Shown here one piece after another: positions 23,243 to 37,417 of a stretch of DNA of 64,000 bases. The notes under the pieces were generated by a model. That model was not told the DNA's origin and searched no databases. It was given only the letters and a program-made list of their open reading frames with translations. Numbering within the stretch: the first letter of the stretch is position 1; each line of letters starts with the position of its first letter. Source of the DNA: Saururus chinensis (Eukaryota > Streptophyta > Magnoliopsida > Piperales > Saururaceae); contig CP141143.1 in assembly GCA_035235625.1 (NCBI GenBank), forward strand, positions 4,632,501 to 4,696,500, written 5' to 3'. The translations under genes and the position numbers were made by a program.

Positions 23243-25232
23243 TGTAGCACCTTATTTTTTAATTATGTTTAACCTTCGGAGTTAAAGGTAATTAAATAAT
23301 TTTTCAATAAGTCTTTGAGGATTTAAATGGTTGAAAACTTTATAGTAGAATAGAACTCGAAGAAATAAGCGTAATAAATTAAAAAATATATAAAAAGGAG
23401 GTCGGAACTAGAAGTTACGACTTTGAGAAATGTGTAATATAGGCAAGACTGACTTAAAAAAAGCACCATATACTACTTTAAGTGGGTTAGTATTGAAGGG
23501 CTCATCAATACGAGTCTAACGGTACCAAGAACTCGTGAATCCGAATCTAGGGTAAGAAGTTACGCGCGTTTAAAGATTTAAATATAAAAAAAATAAACAA
23601 AAGCCGTGCATTGGCTCGTGCGTGTAACACATGTCCACACCATGCATTCGGTGGGCGCCGCCACCTGAAACCTGTGGTGCCACCAAAAATGGCGGCGTGG
23701 CACCACGGTTTTGACTCGGCTCGGGTCGATATAAATTTGGTTCATTTTTCAGTCAGATATTCGCCTTCCCCATTCCTGAGTATTCTGAGTCCGATTAAGG
23801 TCATTCAAGAGACGTTCTTAAGTAAATTGAATGCGTTTTACGTAATGGAGTAGTCCTTTCTTCGAGTTAGAGGCCATATAAGGAGGAAACGCCCCAAGAG
23901 AATGAGAGGTCCTACCCGTTGTCCTCGAGTACCGCCAAACTTCTTCTCCGCTTCTGTCTTAACTCCGATTTAGTCCGTTCAAGAGGCGTTCTTAACTAAA
24001 TTGAGTGTGTTCTATGCAATGGAGGGGTGGGTTAGTGACTGTATGAGGAAGAAACACACCGATATAAGGAGAGGCCCTACCCGTCATCCTCGAGCATCGG
24101 CGAAAGAAAAATAGGTCATAAATAAGACAAGGTTCTATCTGCAATTACCGAGTCACAACAAGAGAAGCAATCTAGAGTCAGGGAGGCTCTATTCTCCACT
24201 ACCCAGTAAGACAGGCATCCCCGAGCTAAAGGGAGACTCCACCCATAGTTTACAAGCACGGAAGGAGATAGATGTCTCCGAAAAGATGATGTCCTATCCG
24301 TCAGCTCCAAGAACGGGAAGTAAAGAACGTCCCAAAGTTACGGGATGTTACGTCGGCCTACATCGAAGGAGATTCTACCCGTCATATCCGCATCTAAAAG
24401 GAGGATACTCTGAAGAAACGAACAACGCTAAACACTGCCACTTCCGACATCTTCTCTTGGTAAGTATACCTGATCTTCTGTATGAGAATACATATACATC
24501 TCAAGTAGTTAACTTAGGATGATAATAATGTACTAATTGAGATGTATGAATCGCTATGATTTGAATTACTTTGTTATGCTTTACCCGATATGATCTAAAG
24601 TGTATTGTCATGCTTTGATCTTTTGTGTTCTAATCTGTTATGCTTTGATGTGACTTATTATGCTCCATCTTGCTCTAGGGTAGAGCGAGACGTGTGGTGT
24701 GTGTTGTTCGGTCTCGGCTCAGTAACAGAGCGAGACATGTGTATGTGCTTGATCCCGCTCTGTGGTAGAGCGAGATGTGCTATTTTGTTAATTTATTAAC
24801 TTCCGCTTAACTCCGATAGATTACAAATTTTTGTATAACTCCGATTGAATATTAGTATATACATATTTTAACATATATAATTTTATGATGCTTAATGTAT
24901 GTAGTAGACGTTAGGCAGAACTACGTTCGAATCCAATCGTATTGGAATAATAACCAATACATACGTAGGCAACCAACAACAAGACAACATTGGCCCAATC
25001 CAAATTAATTATAATAATAAGTTTTATTCTGATTTACACACGATGAATTATGAAGCTTCGTCATGTGTAAATGATCATGACAACCTAAGTCTACGTACGG
25101 GGAAGCTTTGAAGCTTTGTAGTGCGTAGATGAACGTTGTACCTTTAGTAACACAGATGATGATTCCTGGCTTAAGGAAAGAAAGTTTTTATTAAGAGATT
25201 TTTTGGGCCCCAGCTCGGGTCAGGGCGTTACA
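23243..25232 (+). mobile_element. Ty3/gypsy 5' LTR remnant, about 1990 bp, with primer site
   Basis: The segment begins tgtagcacc and ends gggcgttaca, with TG/CA termini of the type seen in Tekay/Del-like chromoviruses. It is followed at 25235-25246 by tggtattagatc, a degraded match to the initiator Met-tRNA primer site. A TATA-like stretch (gatataaat) lies near 23729. Within it, a segment near 23788-23855 recurs at 23961-24030. No matching right LTR or coding domains were found, so this is a truncated, old fossil. The left boundary is less certain than the right. Confidence 0.6.
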
Positions 25233-25246
25233 AATGGTATTAGATC

Positions 25247-28200
25247 ATTAATCTGTCTGCGAGAGTATGATATTTTAATTATTAATTTAATAAGAATTTT
25301 GATTTAAATTTTGAAATAATTGGAAATTTCTATTTTGAATGTGTGGTGATTGTTTTAAAATGAATTTTGATTTTAAATTTAAAATAAATTTATGTTCTTG
25401 ATGGGTTATCGTTAATTTGAAATAAATTCTAATTTTCAACTTATGGTTATGCTTGTGTTATCAAATTTAACACAAACTCTAATTTTAAATTTTGGTTCTG
25501 CACCCATATTTTTTATTTAGTATGGACTTCTATTTTATGAACTTCGATTCTCATTGACATCTTTGTTTGCATGTGGTATTATACATCTCAATATCCATAA
25601 AGAGCAAGCTATCCATATAAGTATAAGTCTGTCATCATCCTGAAAATAAATAACCAAGTTAGCTCTCATGCCAAATATACAATTCCTTACTCGAATTGCA
25701 TAAACAATGAACTACATCCCAAGCTCACATGTCCTTACCTACTAGTCCTTGCCTAAAGAACATGCAACCAACCAAACCAAGGAACCTCTCCACCCTCAAG
25801 AAGAGAATTTTTAACATAACTAAAGGATTAATTAATATTTTTTAGATCGGATCAACACCACTAAGATGTTAGTTGCCTACTTACTCATCAGATAACATCT
25901 CCAATATTAGTTCTAACAAGATCGGATCCAGATATAGTTATGTTTAAAAACTATAATATCTTAAGAAGCATAACATCAAATATGCAATGTTTATGTATTT
26001 TTAAATAACCTACATTTTATGCAAGTCATTCGATTATTCCACTTGTTCTAATTAACAATCAATAGCAAGTAATATCATTAATTATCTCACAACCTTAGTT
26101 CAAGAATTAATAACCCTATTGAATCAGGTAGACAAACTGATACATCATATGTCAACTAGAATGATACATGATATTTACCACCCTTTATTATTGTGACCCA
26201 ACCTTAAGTTTAACAAAATATAACTCACGATGAAGATCAATACACTACTATTGTAATGTAAGAAAATAAGAACATTATATAAATATGTGTTTACCAAAAG
26301 ATAACTTGAATTTCGAAGAAATCCCCAAATACCCAACTCCAACAGTAGTAGGCTGCTTCAATAGTAGTTTGACCTAAATCCCTATAGCGCTAATAGCCTA
26401 CCACGAATCTAGAGAAGTGGATCCCAATTGTGCTCATTGACACAGATTGGTGAGAAGCATAAGCCTTCCACAATGTTCATGCAACTCTATTTTTCGTACT
26501 TACTATATGGTCTTGTGAAGACCTGCGAAAAACCTACGATAAAGACCTCTCTAGCTAATACTTAAATCGTCATGGTTGTAACAAAAGTGTAGAAGTATCA
26601 CAATCTCCTCCCTCCCTAACTCTGGTAAAAATATCCCCAATGACATAATAATGTAACTCATAGAAGCCTAAAGTCTATATGACCACTAACTCCCAAAAAT
26701 ATTTAAAACTTAGACACGATTATTTTTATCCAATCAAATATTTATCCAAACCATTGGGTCCTCTTTACACTGTGAATTAGCCCAATAAATAACTCACACA
26801 ATGATCTATAACTCTAAAATAATCTTTATCTGCTTGAGACTAGGGTAAGCTCACATAACTATCCATAATTCATTAACCAATGTAAGTTTCTATGTCAAAG
26901 CCCTTATTTACTCCATGAACTAGTCTCAAATCCCATTGAATGTATATTAATCTTTATCTTAATTAGGTGTTCTCTCCCCAATCCAAAGCCAGTCATTCTC
27001 TCTCGATTAATTTTCATGAATCTCATTTTAGCAATACAATACTAACAAATCAACATCAAAAGCATACATAAGAGTAAGTGAATATAAATTATATAGGCTC
27101 ACACAAGTCTTAATAGACAACACTAACATGATTCAATCCCATTAGTAATAAATAAAAGTCTATTGCACTTATTTGTCTAGCTAAGGTTAGAAAAATTCAA
27201 GCCCAAGACTCTAAATAACTCCTATGCATCATGTGAGTTACGTGCATGCTACCCTAGTAGATCGATGCACTGGATTGTAGACACATGTAATACACTGAAC
27301 TTAAACCCTAGGAATGAATGTTCTTCCCCTTGTTTCCCTTGACACTGTGACATGTAAAGGTCTTCATGTCACATTTAGAGACCTTTATTATTATAGGGCA
27401 TTTTAGAGAAAATGGGGTAGACTGCCCCTAGTGGCATTGGGGTAATTCTAACCCCTGGGGCAGGATACCCTCCCTTAGGCTATTCTGTTTATCTCATTAT
27501 CCTTCCATTGATTGACTCTAAAATTGACTCATATTTTCATTTACATAAATGTAGGCGATCCTCTCATAAGGGCATTTTTGTCATTTTATTTAGGGATTTT
27601 CCGAACTTTAATGGGTTTATAACTAAGTTCAAGGGTACTCATTGATATCATGGACCCAAGGTAATTTTCTTGCCGTTTAAAGGGTCGTGAACCCCTTGAA
27701 CTGACCATGGTTCATTTAATGATTCATCCATACTCCTAGGGGTAAAATAGTTAATTACCTATTTACTTAGATTTTTCCCAACCATGTGAATTGTTCTATA
27801 TTTAGACTACACAGTCTACACCCTTATCTCTCACTGAGAATGTTTTTCAATTTTTAAATCCACTCATAGGCCCCTGAACTGAAGCCTTTAAATCGAGTAA
27901 TTGAATATTATGCAACGATTTAACTACATATGTAAAATAGTTATTTTATTTTACTCTAGGATTTTTCCTTTGTCTGAAACTTGGTCCAACACTCAACATT
28001 TTCTCTTGATTGTTTGGTAATTTTTACATTTTTTTCTCAAGTATTTGACCTAGTGAACCAGACCAAGTTCAATGGTACCTATTTTTTCGAACACCCTCGG
28101 CCTGAACGGATTTTGGTCAAAACTGGTCAGGTGATCCGACCAAACCCGGACCCAATGATGCGCTGCAAGGGTCATCTTCCCCATGGCTGGCTAGAGACCT

Positions 28201-30047
28201 GCTGGCCTCTGGTGGCGCCACCCCTAGCCGTCGTGATGAGGCGAGGGCCGGGCACAATCGGGCCACCACCAAGTAGCAACTTCAATGGCCAGGCCCTGCC
28301 TCTGACCTGTGGATGGCCAAAGGGCAATCTCCTTTCTCCACCCACCACAAGAAGATCTATAGGCGGATGCAATGACCGCTAGGGTCGGGATTGAGGTAGG
28401 GCCTATTCTGTTTGCCGAAGAGCTGCAAATGCAGTGGACTAAGACCCAAGCACTACCATTGGCAAGTGGCTGCTTTGCTTTCACTCGCAACCCCAAGGCT
28501 CCTCCTTCCCTTTAACACATTGTTCACTAGCTCACATTTGGGCACTGCAATAGCCACCTCGGCTAGCCGCACGGCTAGGATTGGTCGGTCTACCGTCCAA
28601 CAGGGATTCTAAACACCTAGGTGCCGAGGCCAGCCAATGGTTGGCCAACCTCCGTCGAGAGCCCAAAGCTCTGCCCTTTCCCCTTGTTTTGCACTATCTC
28701 GTTCCAAAAGGCTGGGGCCACAGCTTGTCCGGACCTGACCCTTTGCCCCTTGAGACAAAGGTGGTTGCAATGGAGGAAGTTTGAGCCTTTGGTGATGCCA
28801 TTGTGCCCGGTAATCAGCCTCGATTGATTGACGTACAGTGGCCTCATTGCTGGCAAATTAATGCGAGTCCATACGTACGATGTGTTTTATGTTACACGCC
28901 TACTTGCATACGATTATAAAAATACTTAAAGCAACAAAAATAGCATAGGCATCTTACCTTGTAAACACCAGTCTTCGAGCTCGCTCTTCTCTACCTTTGT
29001 CGCTGGCTGGACTAGTCAGAAGCTCCTCCACTGACTCCATCTCTCTCGCCCCCCAAAAGCACCTCCTCCAATTGAACCCTAGACAAGTACTTATATCAAT
29101 GGTAATTAGGGCTCTTAATCCCTTAAAACTTGGGCCAAAATATCACTTCTTTGGCGACCTAATTGGGCCCTTAAAAATTAATTTTTGTCACCTTAAATAA
29201 CCGGCCCATTGAAAAACTTAAATGACCAATTTTAGTGTTTGATTTGGGTAAATGGGCCTAACGCAACATGTTTAACTTTGAACGGTCATAACTTCTTCCT
29301 TTGAACTCCGATTCACACATATTTTATAGCATTTCATAGCTCTTTCTATTTACATTCTATCCACATAGGCCTTAAGTCATAATTGCATTTATTGAGGAAG
29401 TTATTCTAACAAGAAAGTCAAGGGGGTAAATACCCTATTTTCTGGGGCTAACTTTGGAAATGTAAATTTTTTTTAAACGGTACAAACATGTGTGTCGTTG
29501 ATCTTAAAAATAAATAGTCCATAATTGTTCTTTACACTAGGCTCATAGTGAGTAGTGAATAGTAAGCATAAAAAACTCTTCTCACGTTCCAGTATCCGCT
29601 CCCATTCAGAGGAAGCATTTTTCATACTCCCTCTGAACAAAAATCAGCCGTCTAATGCTATATTTAGTTTTTTTATGCTGTGGATAAATAACCAAACCTA
29701 GCAACCTTTGTACCAAAAACAAGACCCTGGGATTCACGAACTCGCTGCATATACATGGGAACAATCTCATTAGGTTTATTCTACACTTATATTTCTTTGC
29801 GGTTCATGAGAAATGCTAAATAGTAGGTACACGTAGACCAAGATTAACCAGCCATATATTCTTTAATTTCTTTTAAATCTGAAGCTGCATTTATGGTGGT
29901 CCTATTATACAGCCACTAATACATGATCCGGACTTTGGGATAGCTGACTTTCTACATCCCACAATTACAATAGTGATTACATATTTAATCTTCCTACATT
30001 CGGAAATTTTTTTGCCTATTTCTAGACCAGTCCACTTTGGTAAGGCC
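25247..30047. other. Long non-coding stretch, probably retroelement debris
   Basis: Nearly 5 kb contain no supported gene. The part directly after the primer site is AT-rich internal sequence. From about 27300 to 29460 the text (for example gggcccttaaaaattaat and actccgattcacac) looks like a gypsy LTR or leader read on the minus strand. A GC-rich island at 28080-28820 gives spurious open frames on both strands. Ends and target duplications could not be found, so the family is a guess. Confidence 0.4.
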
Positions 30048-32735
30048 TCACTCTCCTACCACCCAACCAAGCTGCCGTGCTCGGCGTTCCCATAATGCAG
30101 TCACTTTTTTCTCCTTGGCCAAGGAAGCCTCTGCACGCTCTCTTGCTTCTTCGCAAGTCTCAATCGCAGTATTACACTTCTCTGCCTCCCTCTGGTACTC
30201 GGATGCTATCCTTCTTGCTTCTACATAAGTCAGATTCATGTGCTGGGAGTGTTCCTCAACAACCGTCTCCTGCAACTTCAGCTCTTCTGTTAAAAGATCC
30301 ACAAATTGCTTCTCCATCTCTCCACTGAGCTCAGGATCATTCTTTCCACAGTCTGTCATTGCCGATAAAGATAATTTTTCAAATGGAAAAATAAGCTTAG
30401 AAAGTCTAAAGCTATTAACATGGAATTTCTTATGTCGATCCACCATATTCAACAATTTATTAGAACTTGAACCCAAGAGTCCTGCAAATTCTTTGAATAA
30501 TTCTACATTTCTTTTATATCAATTACAGTAAAACATAATAGCCAAGTTTCATCTTCACACCGTCTTCAAAAAAATTCATCTTTAATACCTTTGTTTTTAC
30601 CAATCCTTATAGGTGTGCTTTACAAATATGATATAGTTCAAAGCCCAAGAGTACAATTGATAATTGAAAAAATATAATAGTTGAAGGCCATGGGTTTTGC
30701 ATCCGAAAACTAACCTGTAATAGAAAGGTTAACCAGCCCTGACAAAAGAAACATAAGACAAAAGAAATGGTTGTTAATCTCATTATGAAAACGAAAAGTG
30801 GGAAAAAAAAACAAAATAGAAAAGATGCATATCAATTGTAAAAAATGAGCACACGGCAAATGTCACAGGCATCCTCAATAAAGCCCATGGGAGAATTTGA
30901 AAATTTACCACTGCATACGAGTAAAGATGACAACAAAATCAGCAGTTATTTAATAAAGCAGAAAATTATGTTGAATGAACGGGTGCAAGCGAATTTATGT
31001 AGTGTGACGTCATGTATAAGGTCATTCAAAGGGCAAAATCTTGATCCATAGTGTAACTGATAAAACTTTTTTAGATCGTTCAACATATTATACATGTTGT
31101 TCAGTATATAATCCTCAACTGCTAAATTTCCTTCTTCCCATCTCTCATAAACAGCTCTGCCTCCAGCTTTCAATTAGCTATGTTTGCATATCACTTGTAT
31201 ATGTTCTGTTTACAGATTTAAACTCAGATCAGCTTGGAATAGCTAATATAAGAGACAAGTTGTTTTATATATATTATTTATGGTTAAGGCAACTTAGTGA
31301 AATTTTAAATTTTCTCAGAAAAGGACCAAATCCTATCATATACATTCACAATCGCCTCAAGTAATATCTTCCAATTAATCCCTTCCATTGTTATCCTCGA
31401 ATCGGTATCTTATTTAGCAACTATTTCACAACATGATACCTGATAACACATCATGTCAGAAAACTGGCAACAGATGTTCCTCTGTCTAGGCAGGCTCTTA
31501 TGCAAATACATCCGAGAAACAGATACAAGGTTTGTACCAAAAATCAAACGCAGAGGAATATTGGTAATATTTTAATCTAAGAATTTTATAATTTTTTCAA
31601 CCAGATGGAAAAAAAAGGAAAAACATAGACATAGTGTGTGTCACGGGGAATCACCTAAACATCAAAGAAGAGGGGTCAAAACAAAATGATATGGAGTTCT
31701 ATTTCACTTGAAGACAACAAAAGAAGAATGCATAATGTGTAATGCAGACAATTCCTTATGAAGCAAGTAATTCTTTCTTGTATAGAAGTCTTGAAAAGAC
31801 AATATTGAAATCATGAATGTACATGACGAACCCAAAAAATAAATGTCAAGCCCATTTTTAAATTACATTTCCCGTAGAGCCAATTCAACTATCATATTAC
31901 ATAAAAATGCAAGTCAATTGGATCAGAAGCAACACAAAGTCACGAGTTTAATACCAAGTATCATCAGTTTCAGGATACACTCACAATTCGTATAGAAAGG
32001 TCATCTCGATCTAAAATTTCACTCCAGTTCTCAATTTTCATTCCAGCCAAACATTAAAAACAAAAAAAACAACAGATAAGCGGACACACGTATGAAAATT
32101 TGTGACGCTTCTCAACAACTCATTTAAATAGGACTACATAGATACAAGAAAATGGCCAAAGCATAAACGAGGGTAAAAATTATGGTATGTTTTCAGCAGA
32201 GGCTATCTAATGCATTAAAAGCAACTTTAGATAATAAATGAAAGAAGGACCCATTTCCACTTTACAAACGAAAAACGAAAGCTAATTAACAATAATTTAT
32301 GCATCAAAACTGGAAAATGAAGCAACAGAGCAAAAAACATCAGAAAACAATTGAATTAAGGAATTAAATGCCACAGCCTCGGGCCCCAAATGTGAATCGT
32401 AAGAACCGCATAATCAACACAGAAATGTACGAGAGGAATCCAAACCAGCAGAAGCTGAATTGGGTTTCTCATAATTCGACTTCAACAGAATATAAATATA
32501 AACAGCAGAAAGGGGGGAAATAAAAGGGGGTACCTGGTGCAATATTAAGAAGAGATAGAGGAGGGGGGCAATCACAGACACAAGGACCGCAGGAAGCAAC
32601 ACTCCCTCCAAATTTAATCCCTTTCTTGAACTTCCAGTGCAGCGCCGGCCCAGAAACGTAGAGAGCTGAAGCCATGGCAAAGGTCACCAAGCAACATTTG
32701 ACGAAGAGGCCCGGTGCACGAGAGGAAGATGACAT
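30048..32735 (-). CDS. ELMO: DUF1068 protein, ELMO/NKS1 type, Golgi pectin-synthesis scaffold
   Basis: Three exons on the minus strand: 32534-32735, a 24-nt microexon 30715-30738, and 30048-30352 with the stop; 176 aa in all. The start is the ATG of MSSSSRAPG at 32735; no earlier ATG in that frame is plausible. The N-terminus has a membrane anchor (about residues 10-33, VKCCLVTFAMASALYVSGPA), then a cysteine/proline signature CGPCVCDCPPPLSLL. The microexon gives GLVNLSIT and leads to DCGKNDPEL. A helical region with EMEKQFVDLLTEELKLQE and a coiled-coil-like EARERAEASLAKE tract ends at RARQLGW. This is the DUF1068 pattern throughout. Arabidopsis members (ELMO1, NKS1/ELMO4) are Golgi membrane proteins that scaffold homogalacturonan-synthesising enzymes. 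Length matches the family. Intron 1 is 1795 bp and intron 2 is 362 bp. Confidence 0.93.
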
Positions 32736-35257
32736 CTTCTCACCAGTCACCCCCGGCCTCTCCCTTCTCTGTTCCTCCCAGATCTGATCCTTCAGCTCAG
32801 TACCAGGATCTTAAACGAGTGTTCAGAAGAAACCCTGTTACATTCTTCTTCGTAAATATTTTTTTAAAGAAATTTACCTCTCTTTCAATCAACACTCGTC
32901 AATTCCTTCTTCCGATTACCAGCCACTAGATTTGACGAACGCGAGAGCCAGATCTCGTTTTCGGTTTATTTTACTGGCTTACTCCACGACATTCCGTGTA
33001 AGCATGTGCTCAACTTTGACTCAGCGGAGAATAGAACGGTCATTATCTTTTTTAATAATTAGAGATTAAAGGGTCAAATGGTTTTTCAAAGAAAATTTCG
33101 GTCGAGCCCGGTCGGGGCGGCTGAATTTGAATCATCTTTATTTATGTACGTCATCAGATCTTATTTTAACGCTCGAGATGCTGGCCTTATATCCACAGAA
33201 TTTATGTTATTTTTTTTATTTTTTAAAAAAATAAGTAAAAAATAATTAAATAAGTCTATATGCCTCCTACTAACCCTATAAACCCTCTCATAAAATAATA
33301 AATAAAATATAGTACTAAAATGATTAATGGGGGAGCATATGGACTCATTCAAAATAATTAAGGTCTCTTTATACAAATTCTACCTTTAATCTTAAATTTT
33401 TGCCAATTTTTATTTAATTTATATAAAAAATTAAAAAAAACAATAATTTAAAGTTAGTTTAATATTAAAATTTTATGTATTAAAAAATAAAGACTTGATT
33501 AATATTTTAACTTGATCTTAAAATCTCAATGAAAATGAACTTATATTTTGTCATAATTAGAATTAAATTCCCGTTATTACGAGCCCCGAGTATAGTTTGT
33601 TATCAGATTTCAACTCAATGACAAATATTACTAAATAGATTTTGTGCCTTTTACACTATTGGACCGAGATGCCCAAGCTCACAAACGTTTGTGTGAGCCT
33701 TAACTCAAACTAACATTTTTCTTAGAATTATTGTGATTATTTATTAAATAATTATTTATATTTTATATAATTCATAAGCTCTACAGATGCAATGGTTTTT
33801 TACCTTGAGTAGTTTTCTTCATTATAATGTTATGAGTATGAATTTATTTATTTTTGCTTTATCTTGATGTATAATGGTAATTTATTAAAAATATGTAATT
33901 TATGGTTGTTTTGGCATAATTAAGTATGAGAATGATTAGATTTATCATGTTATAAGCTTAGATTTTGATTGTACCAACATTTTCTAATAATTTTGAATTT
34001 TTATAAAATTTTAAAATATTTTGGGTTTAAATTTCGAGAGATTGAAGACGAATTAGAAAATTGAGTTGTTAAATGTTTGTATTTATTTAATATTTTTTGT
34101 GTATATATCATATTACATGCATCATAAAAATAATTTGTAAATAAAGATTAATTGTGTTTAACAGTGATTAATTATTGGATGTTGTTATTTTTTGAATTAG
34201 CCATTGGGAGGTTTATCAAATTAGTTTTATGCCCGAAAGCACGGGGTTTTATGTCCAATAGATGGAGTTTTACGTCCCTTTGTTGACGGGTTTTCTCCCC
34301 TAGGTGAGAAAAATAAATTTGCTATAATGAGTTGAATTAATATGTTTATCAACAAGAGATTCTATGTTGGTTTGTAGTATACATCAACTTACCTGGGGGT
34401 ATATTTTCAATTATTGAACTTACCCAAACTACTCTAGTTTTCATTTTTATGAATTCAGATATTCCCCGTTAGGAGTTGTCCTAAGTGAGCAAGTTTGTTT
34501 AGGCATCGACTAGGGTGAGTATGGTTGTTTTTTCAATTGTGAGGCATTCACCGAGTGGTTTATGCATATGTATATAATATAATACTCATTGACATAGGTT
34601 GTGTAGGGACAATAATATTTATGTTACACATGATATGTATGACATGATTATATTTGAATATGTAAGATGAAATATGGTTTGATATATTTAATTATGCAAA
34701 ATGAATATGAATATAGTTATATGTTTTGCATAATGTGAATACTACAATGAGGTTTATATAATTGCTCATGGTGTCCATGTGGGTTATGAATTATGAATGA
34801 ACCTACAATACATAGGTAGTATACATGTGTATATAGAATGTAATTCATATCATAATGCATAGGTGACATGAATGTTTATATGGAATCTAATTTATCTCAT
34901 GATGCTCATGTGGCATAAATGTGTATATAGAATGTGATTTATTTTATTATGCACAGGTGTAGAAAATGGTTATGTGATACATGTTTAGATTGAGAATGCA
35001 TGTGGTATTTTCATAAGTTTACATTATGTATCAAAAACTTGAGCTAAGCTTACCCTCTTTTATTTCGGGTTGTATGTCATGTCATGTAGGTACTCCAGAT
35101 AGACTTTATGTTGACTGTGAGAATATATTTGTACCATTATAGGGGGTTAGATATTTGGGTTGTGTTAAACTTGTTTATGTAATATGATGTTCTCATACTT
35201 AACTTTATTATATACTGATTAGCCTATGTTGGGTTTTGATATGTTGTTATAACATTT
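32736..35257. other. ELMO upstream region, then AT-rich debris
   Basis: 32736-33010 is the likely promoter and leader of the minus-strand ELMO gene. From 33550 onward the text is AT-rich; around 34230-34310 and 35040-35160 it resembles the inside of gypsy LTRs, with short repeated phrases around 34790-34960 (tgtatatagaatgtgattta-like). Ends cannot be set. No gene is seen. Confidence 0.4.
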
Positions 35258-35760
35258 GTAGTTTTAAAATAATATTTTATAATTTTTTAGGGTAAAAGTT
35301 AGGTGTATTAGATAAAGCTCGATAAGACGAGCGTAATGAACCCAAGAACACACAAAACGAAAGTTAGGAGCAAAAGCTACAACCTCAAGAAATCTAATGT
35401 GCATCAGATAGTGTTAAAATGTGTGTCAATAATCTAACGCATGTCAAACACACTTGTCTGGCATGCGATAGTTACGCGTCAAACATGCATCAGCCCCCTT
35501 TCCTTATAAATAGTCGCCTCTTTTCTCATTTAGAACATTCAAAAACTTCTTTTCATTCGTTTCCTATTCGTTTTAAGTCCGATTTAAGTAATTTAAGAGG
35601 TGTTTCTACCTAAATCGCTTGTGTTGAACGTTGTGGCGGAGTTATTTTTCTATTTCGAAATCTCTATGGCTCAGAAATTTAACATTTGATTTTGGGCTAT
35701 CTAGATTATCGTTTATTTTCTCGTGCATAAAGCAAGGTAGATGTTTTTATCATTTCTTAA
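35258..35760 (+). mobile_element. Fragment of the same gypsy LTR family as 23243-25232
   Basis: It starts tgtagttttaaa. At about 35322-35350 it has a block (aagctcgataagacgagcg) corresponding to the region near 23355 of the other LTR. At 35575-35643 a block starting agtccgattta has clear relatives at 23788 and 23961. A tataaata TATA motif sits at about 35505. The 3' part is missing. It is a truncated fossil LTR. Confidence 0.55.
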
Positions 35761-36812
35761 GACATAAATACTTACTTTGGTTGTCTTTTAAAGTTTATAT
35801 ATAATTCTAGTTAAATATTTAAGTAATTTCCGTATATGTTTCTTGGATTGCCTCATATGTTTGTTTTATTGAGCATTTATCTTTTAAATTATACTTTATG
35901 CTATATGTGATATAAAGAAAGTCTAGCTTTATCATTATTTTAATTATACTTAAGTATGGTGAGATTAAAAGACAATTTTATAGAATTAGTATTTTATCAA
36001 AATAATTTTAGAAATACATATATTCATGATAATCGAGATACTGAGATAAGATAGAGAAGGGGTAACTATCTCGTTGGAACAAGCGACTAATCCTACCTTT
36101 ATAATTGTTATCAGTAACACAACCATGACTTGTAAAGGCTAGGCTAGAATTTTGAAAGGTTATTCTTTGTGAAAGATTGTTCCCGTTTGAGTCAAAAAAT
36201 ATAAGAGATTTAATGTTTTGGAGATCAGATTGGTAGACGTACCGATAGAGTTCCATAATAGAGAGTACACCATACAATCCGGTTTAGAATCGGATGCATG
36301 GTACGTATATTAGCTTGGTGAGCTTCTAACGAATGGCAAGACCCCTGATTCACCCCTAATGAAAGGTAACTATTAAGGTTATGCACCCTATGGTAGAAAG
36401 TATCATGGGAAAACTCTCGTTTTCTAAATCCCAGTGCCCCATGAGGGGTGGCTCTTCCCTCTATAAGCACAGAGTGTTTTACGGACAATATGTAGAGGAG
36501 TAAGAGGTCGTTGCTTTGTACCTGTAGCAAATTTTTATAATATAATAAACATATGAGACACTAGTAAGCCGTGAGAGTTTATAAACCCTATATGCATCTT
36601 CGATACATAGAAAAAAGGCGTGAGGAAGTTTTAGCTAGGAAATATAAAAAGCTTCTTTTTAAATCGGCTTTAATTGAATAAAATATGTAAACTTCACAAA
36701 ACGTCACTTTTAAGCCCATATATAAAAAAATAAATTTAATTAAAAAAATTATTTCACATATTCGTTTAGTTGAAATATTATCATTTTTCCATTGTGATAC
36801 AAAATTTACATC
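35761..36812. other. Intergenic, nothing recognised
   Basis: AT-rich stretch with short open frames only (for example 36225-36530 on the minus strand) that match no family I know. Confidence 0.4.
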
Positions 36813-36820
36813 AAAATCTC

Positions 36821-37330
36821 TAGGGGTGTAAATGGACGAACGCAAACGCAGACAAGGCATGTCCATAGCCGTCCATTTTTATGCAGACCATGGTCTTGTC
36901 CATCCGTATTTATCTATGACGGACACGGATGGAAACGGACTGACACGAATAGAATGAAATATGTATAAAAGTTTAATATATACTACTTTGTTCTCAAATT
37001 AAGGGTAGTTAGTATAAAATTAATTAAAAAATAAACTATAATAATAAGATAGTCTAATTTAAAAAATAAATAAATAATAATATTATAAGAGTATAATATG
37101 TATTTTTTACAATCTCGTTATAAATATTAACTATGTAATATAAGTTAGTAATTTAATATAAAATAAAATAAAAATAATAAAATATATAATTAGCAGATAC
37201 TGATGATTACGGACACAACTAATCGTTATCCATATATGTTCATATTTTAGATAAATAAAAAATAATATTATCTATTTTAATACAAATAAATACGAATACA
37301 AATAAACACAAACATTGCTTACACCCCTTA
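36821..37330. mobile_element. hAT-like non-autonomous element
   Basis: The 510-bp element begins taggggtgtaa and ends ttacacccctta, so its ends are inverted repeats of the TAGGGGTGTAA type common to plant hAT elements. It is flanked by an 8-bp duplication with one mismatch (aaaatctc at 36813-36820, gaaatctc at 37331-37338). The inside is AT-rich, with repeated gacggacacgga-like phrases and no coding capacity. Confidence 0.75.
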
Positions 37331-37417
37331 GAAATCTCCCCCTAAATATTGAAGAAACATGAGGGAGGGACCCCCTAAATATTGAGCGAGAAGCCCAACC
37401 TTTATCCTCCCCAACCG

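Noticed and set aside
28172-28496. Minus-strand open frames in a GC-rich island
   Set aside because: Overlapping frames on both strands, no family match, inside probable LTR debris.
36225-36530. A 101-codon minus-strand open frame
   Set aside because: Low similarity to anything known, no promoter or splice context, lies in repeat-rich intergenic DNA.
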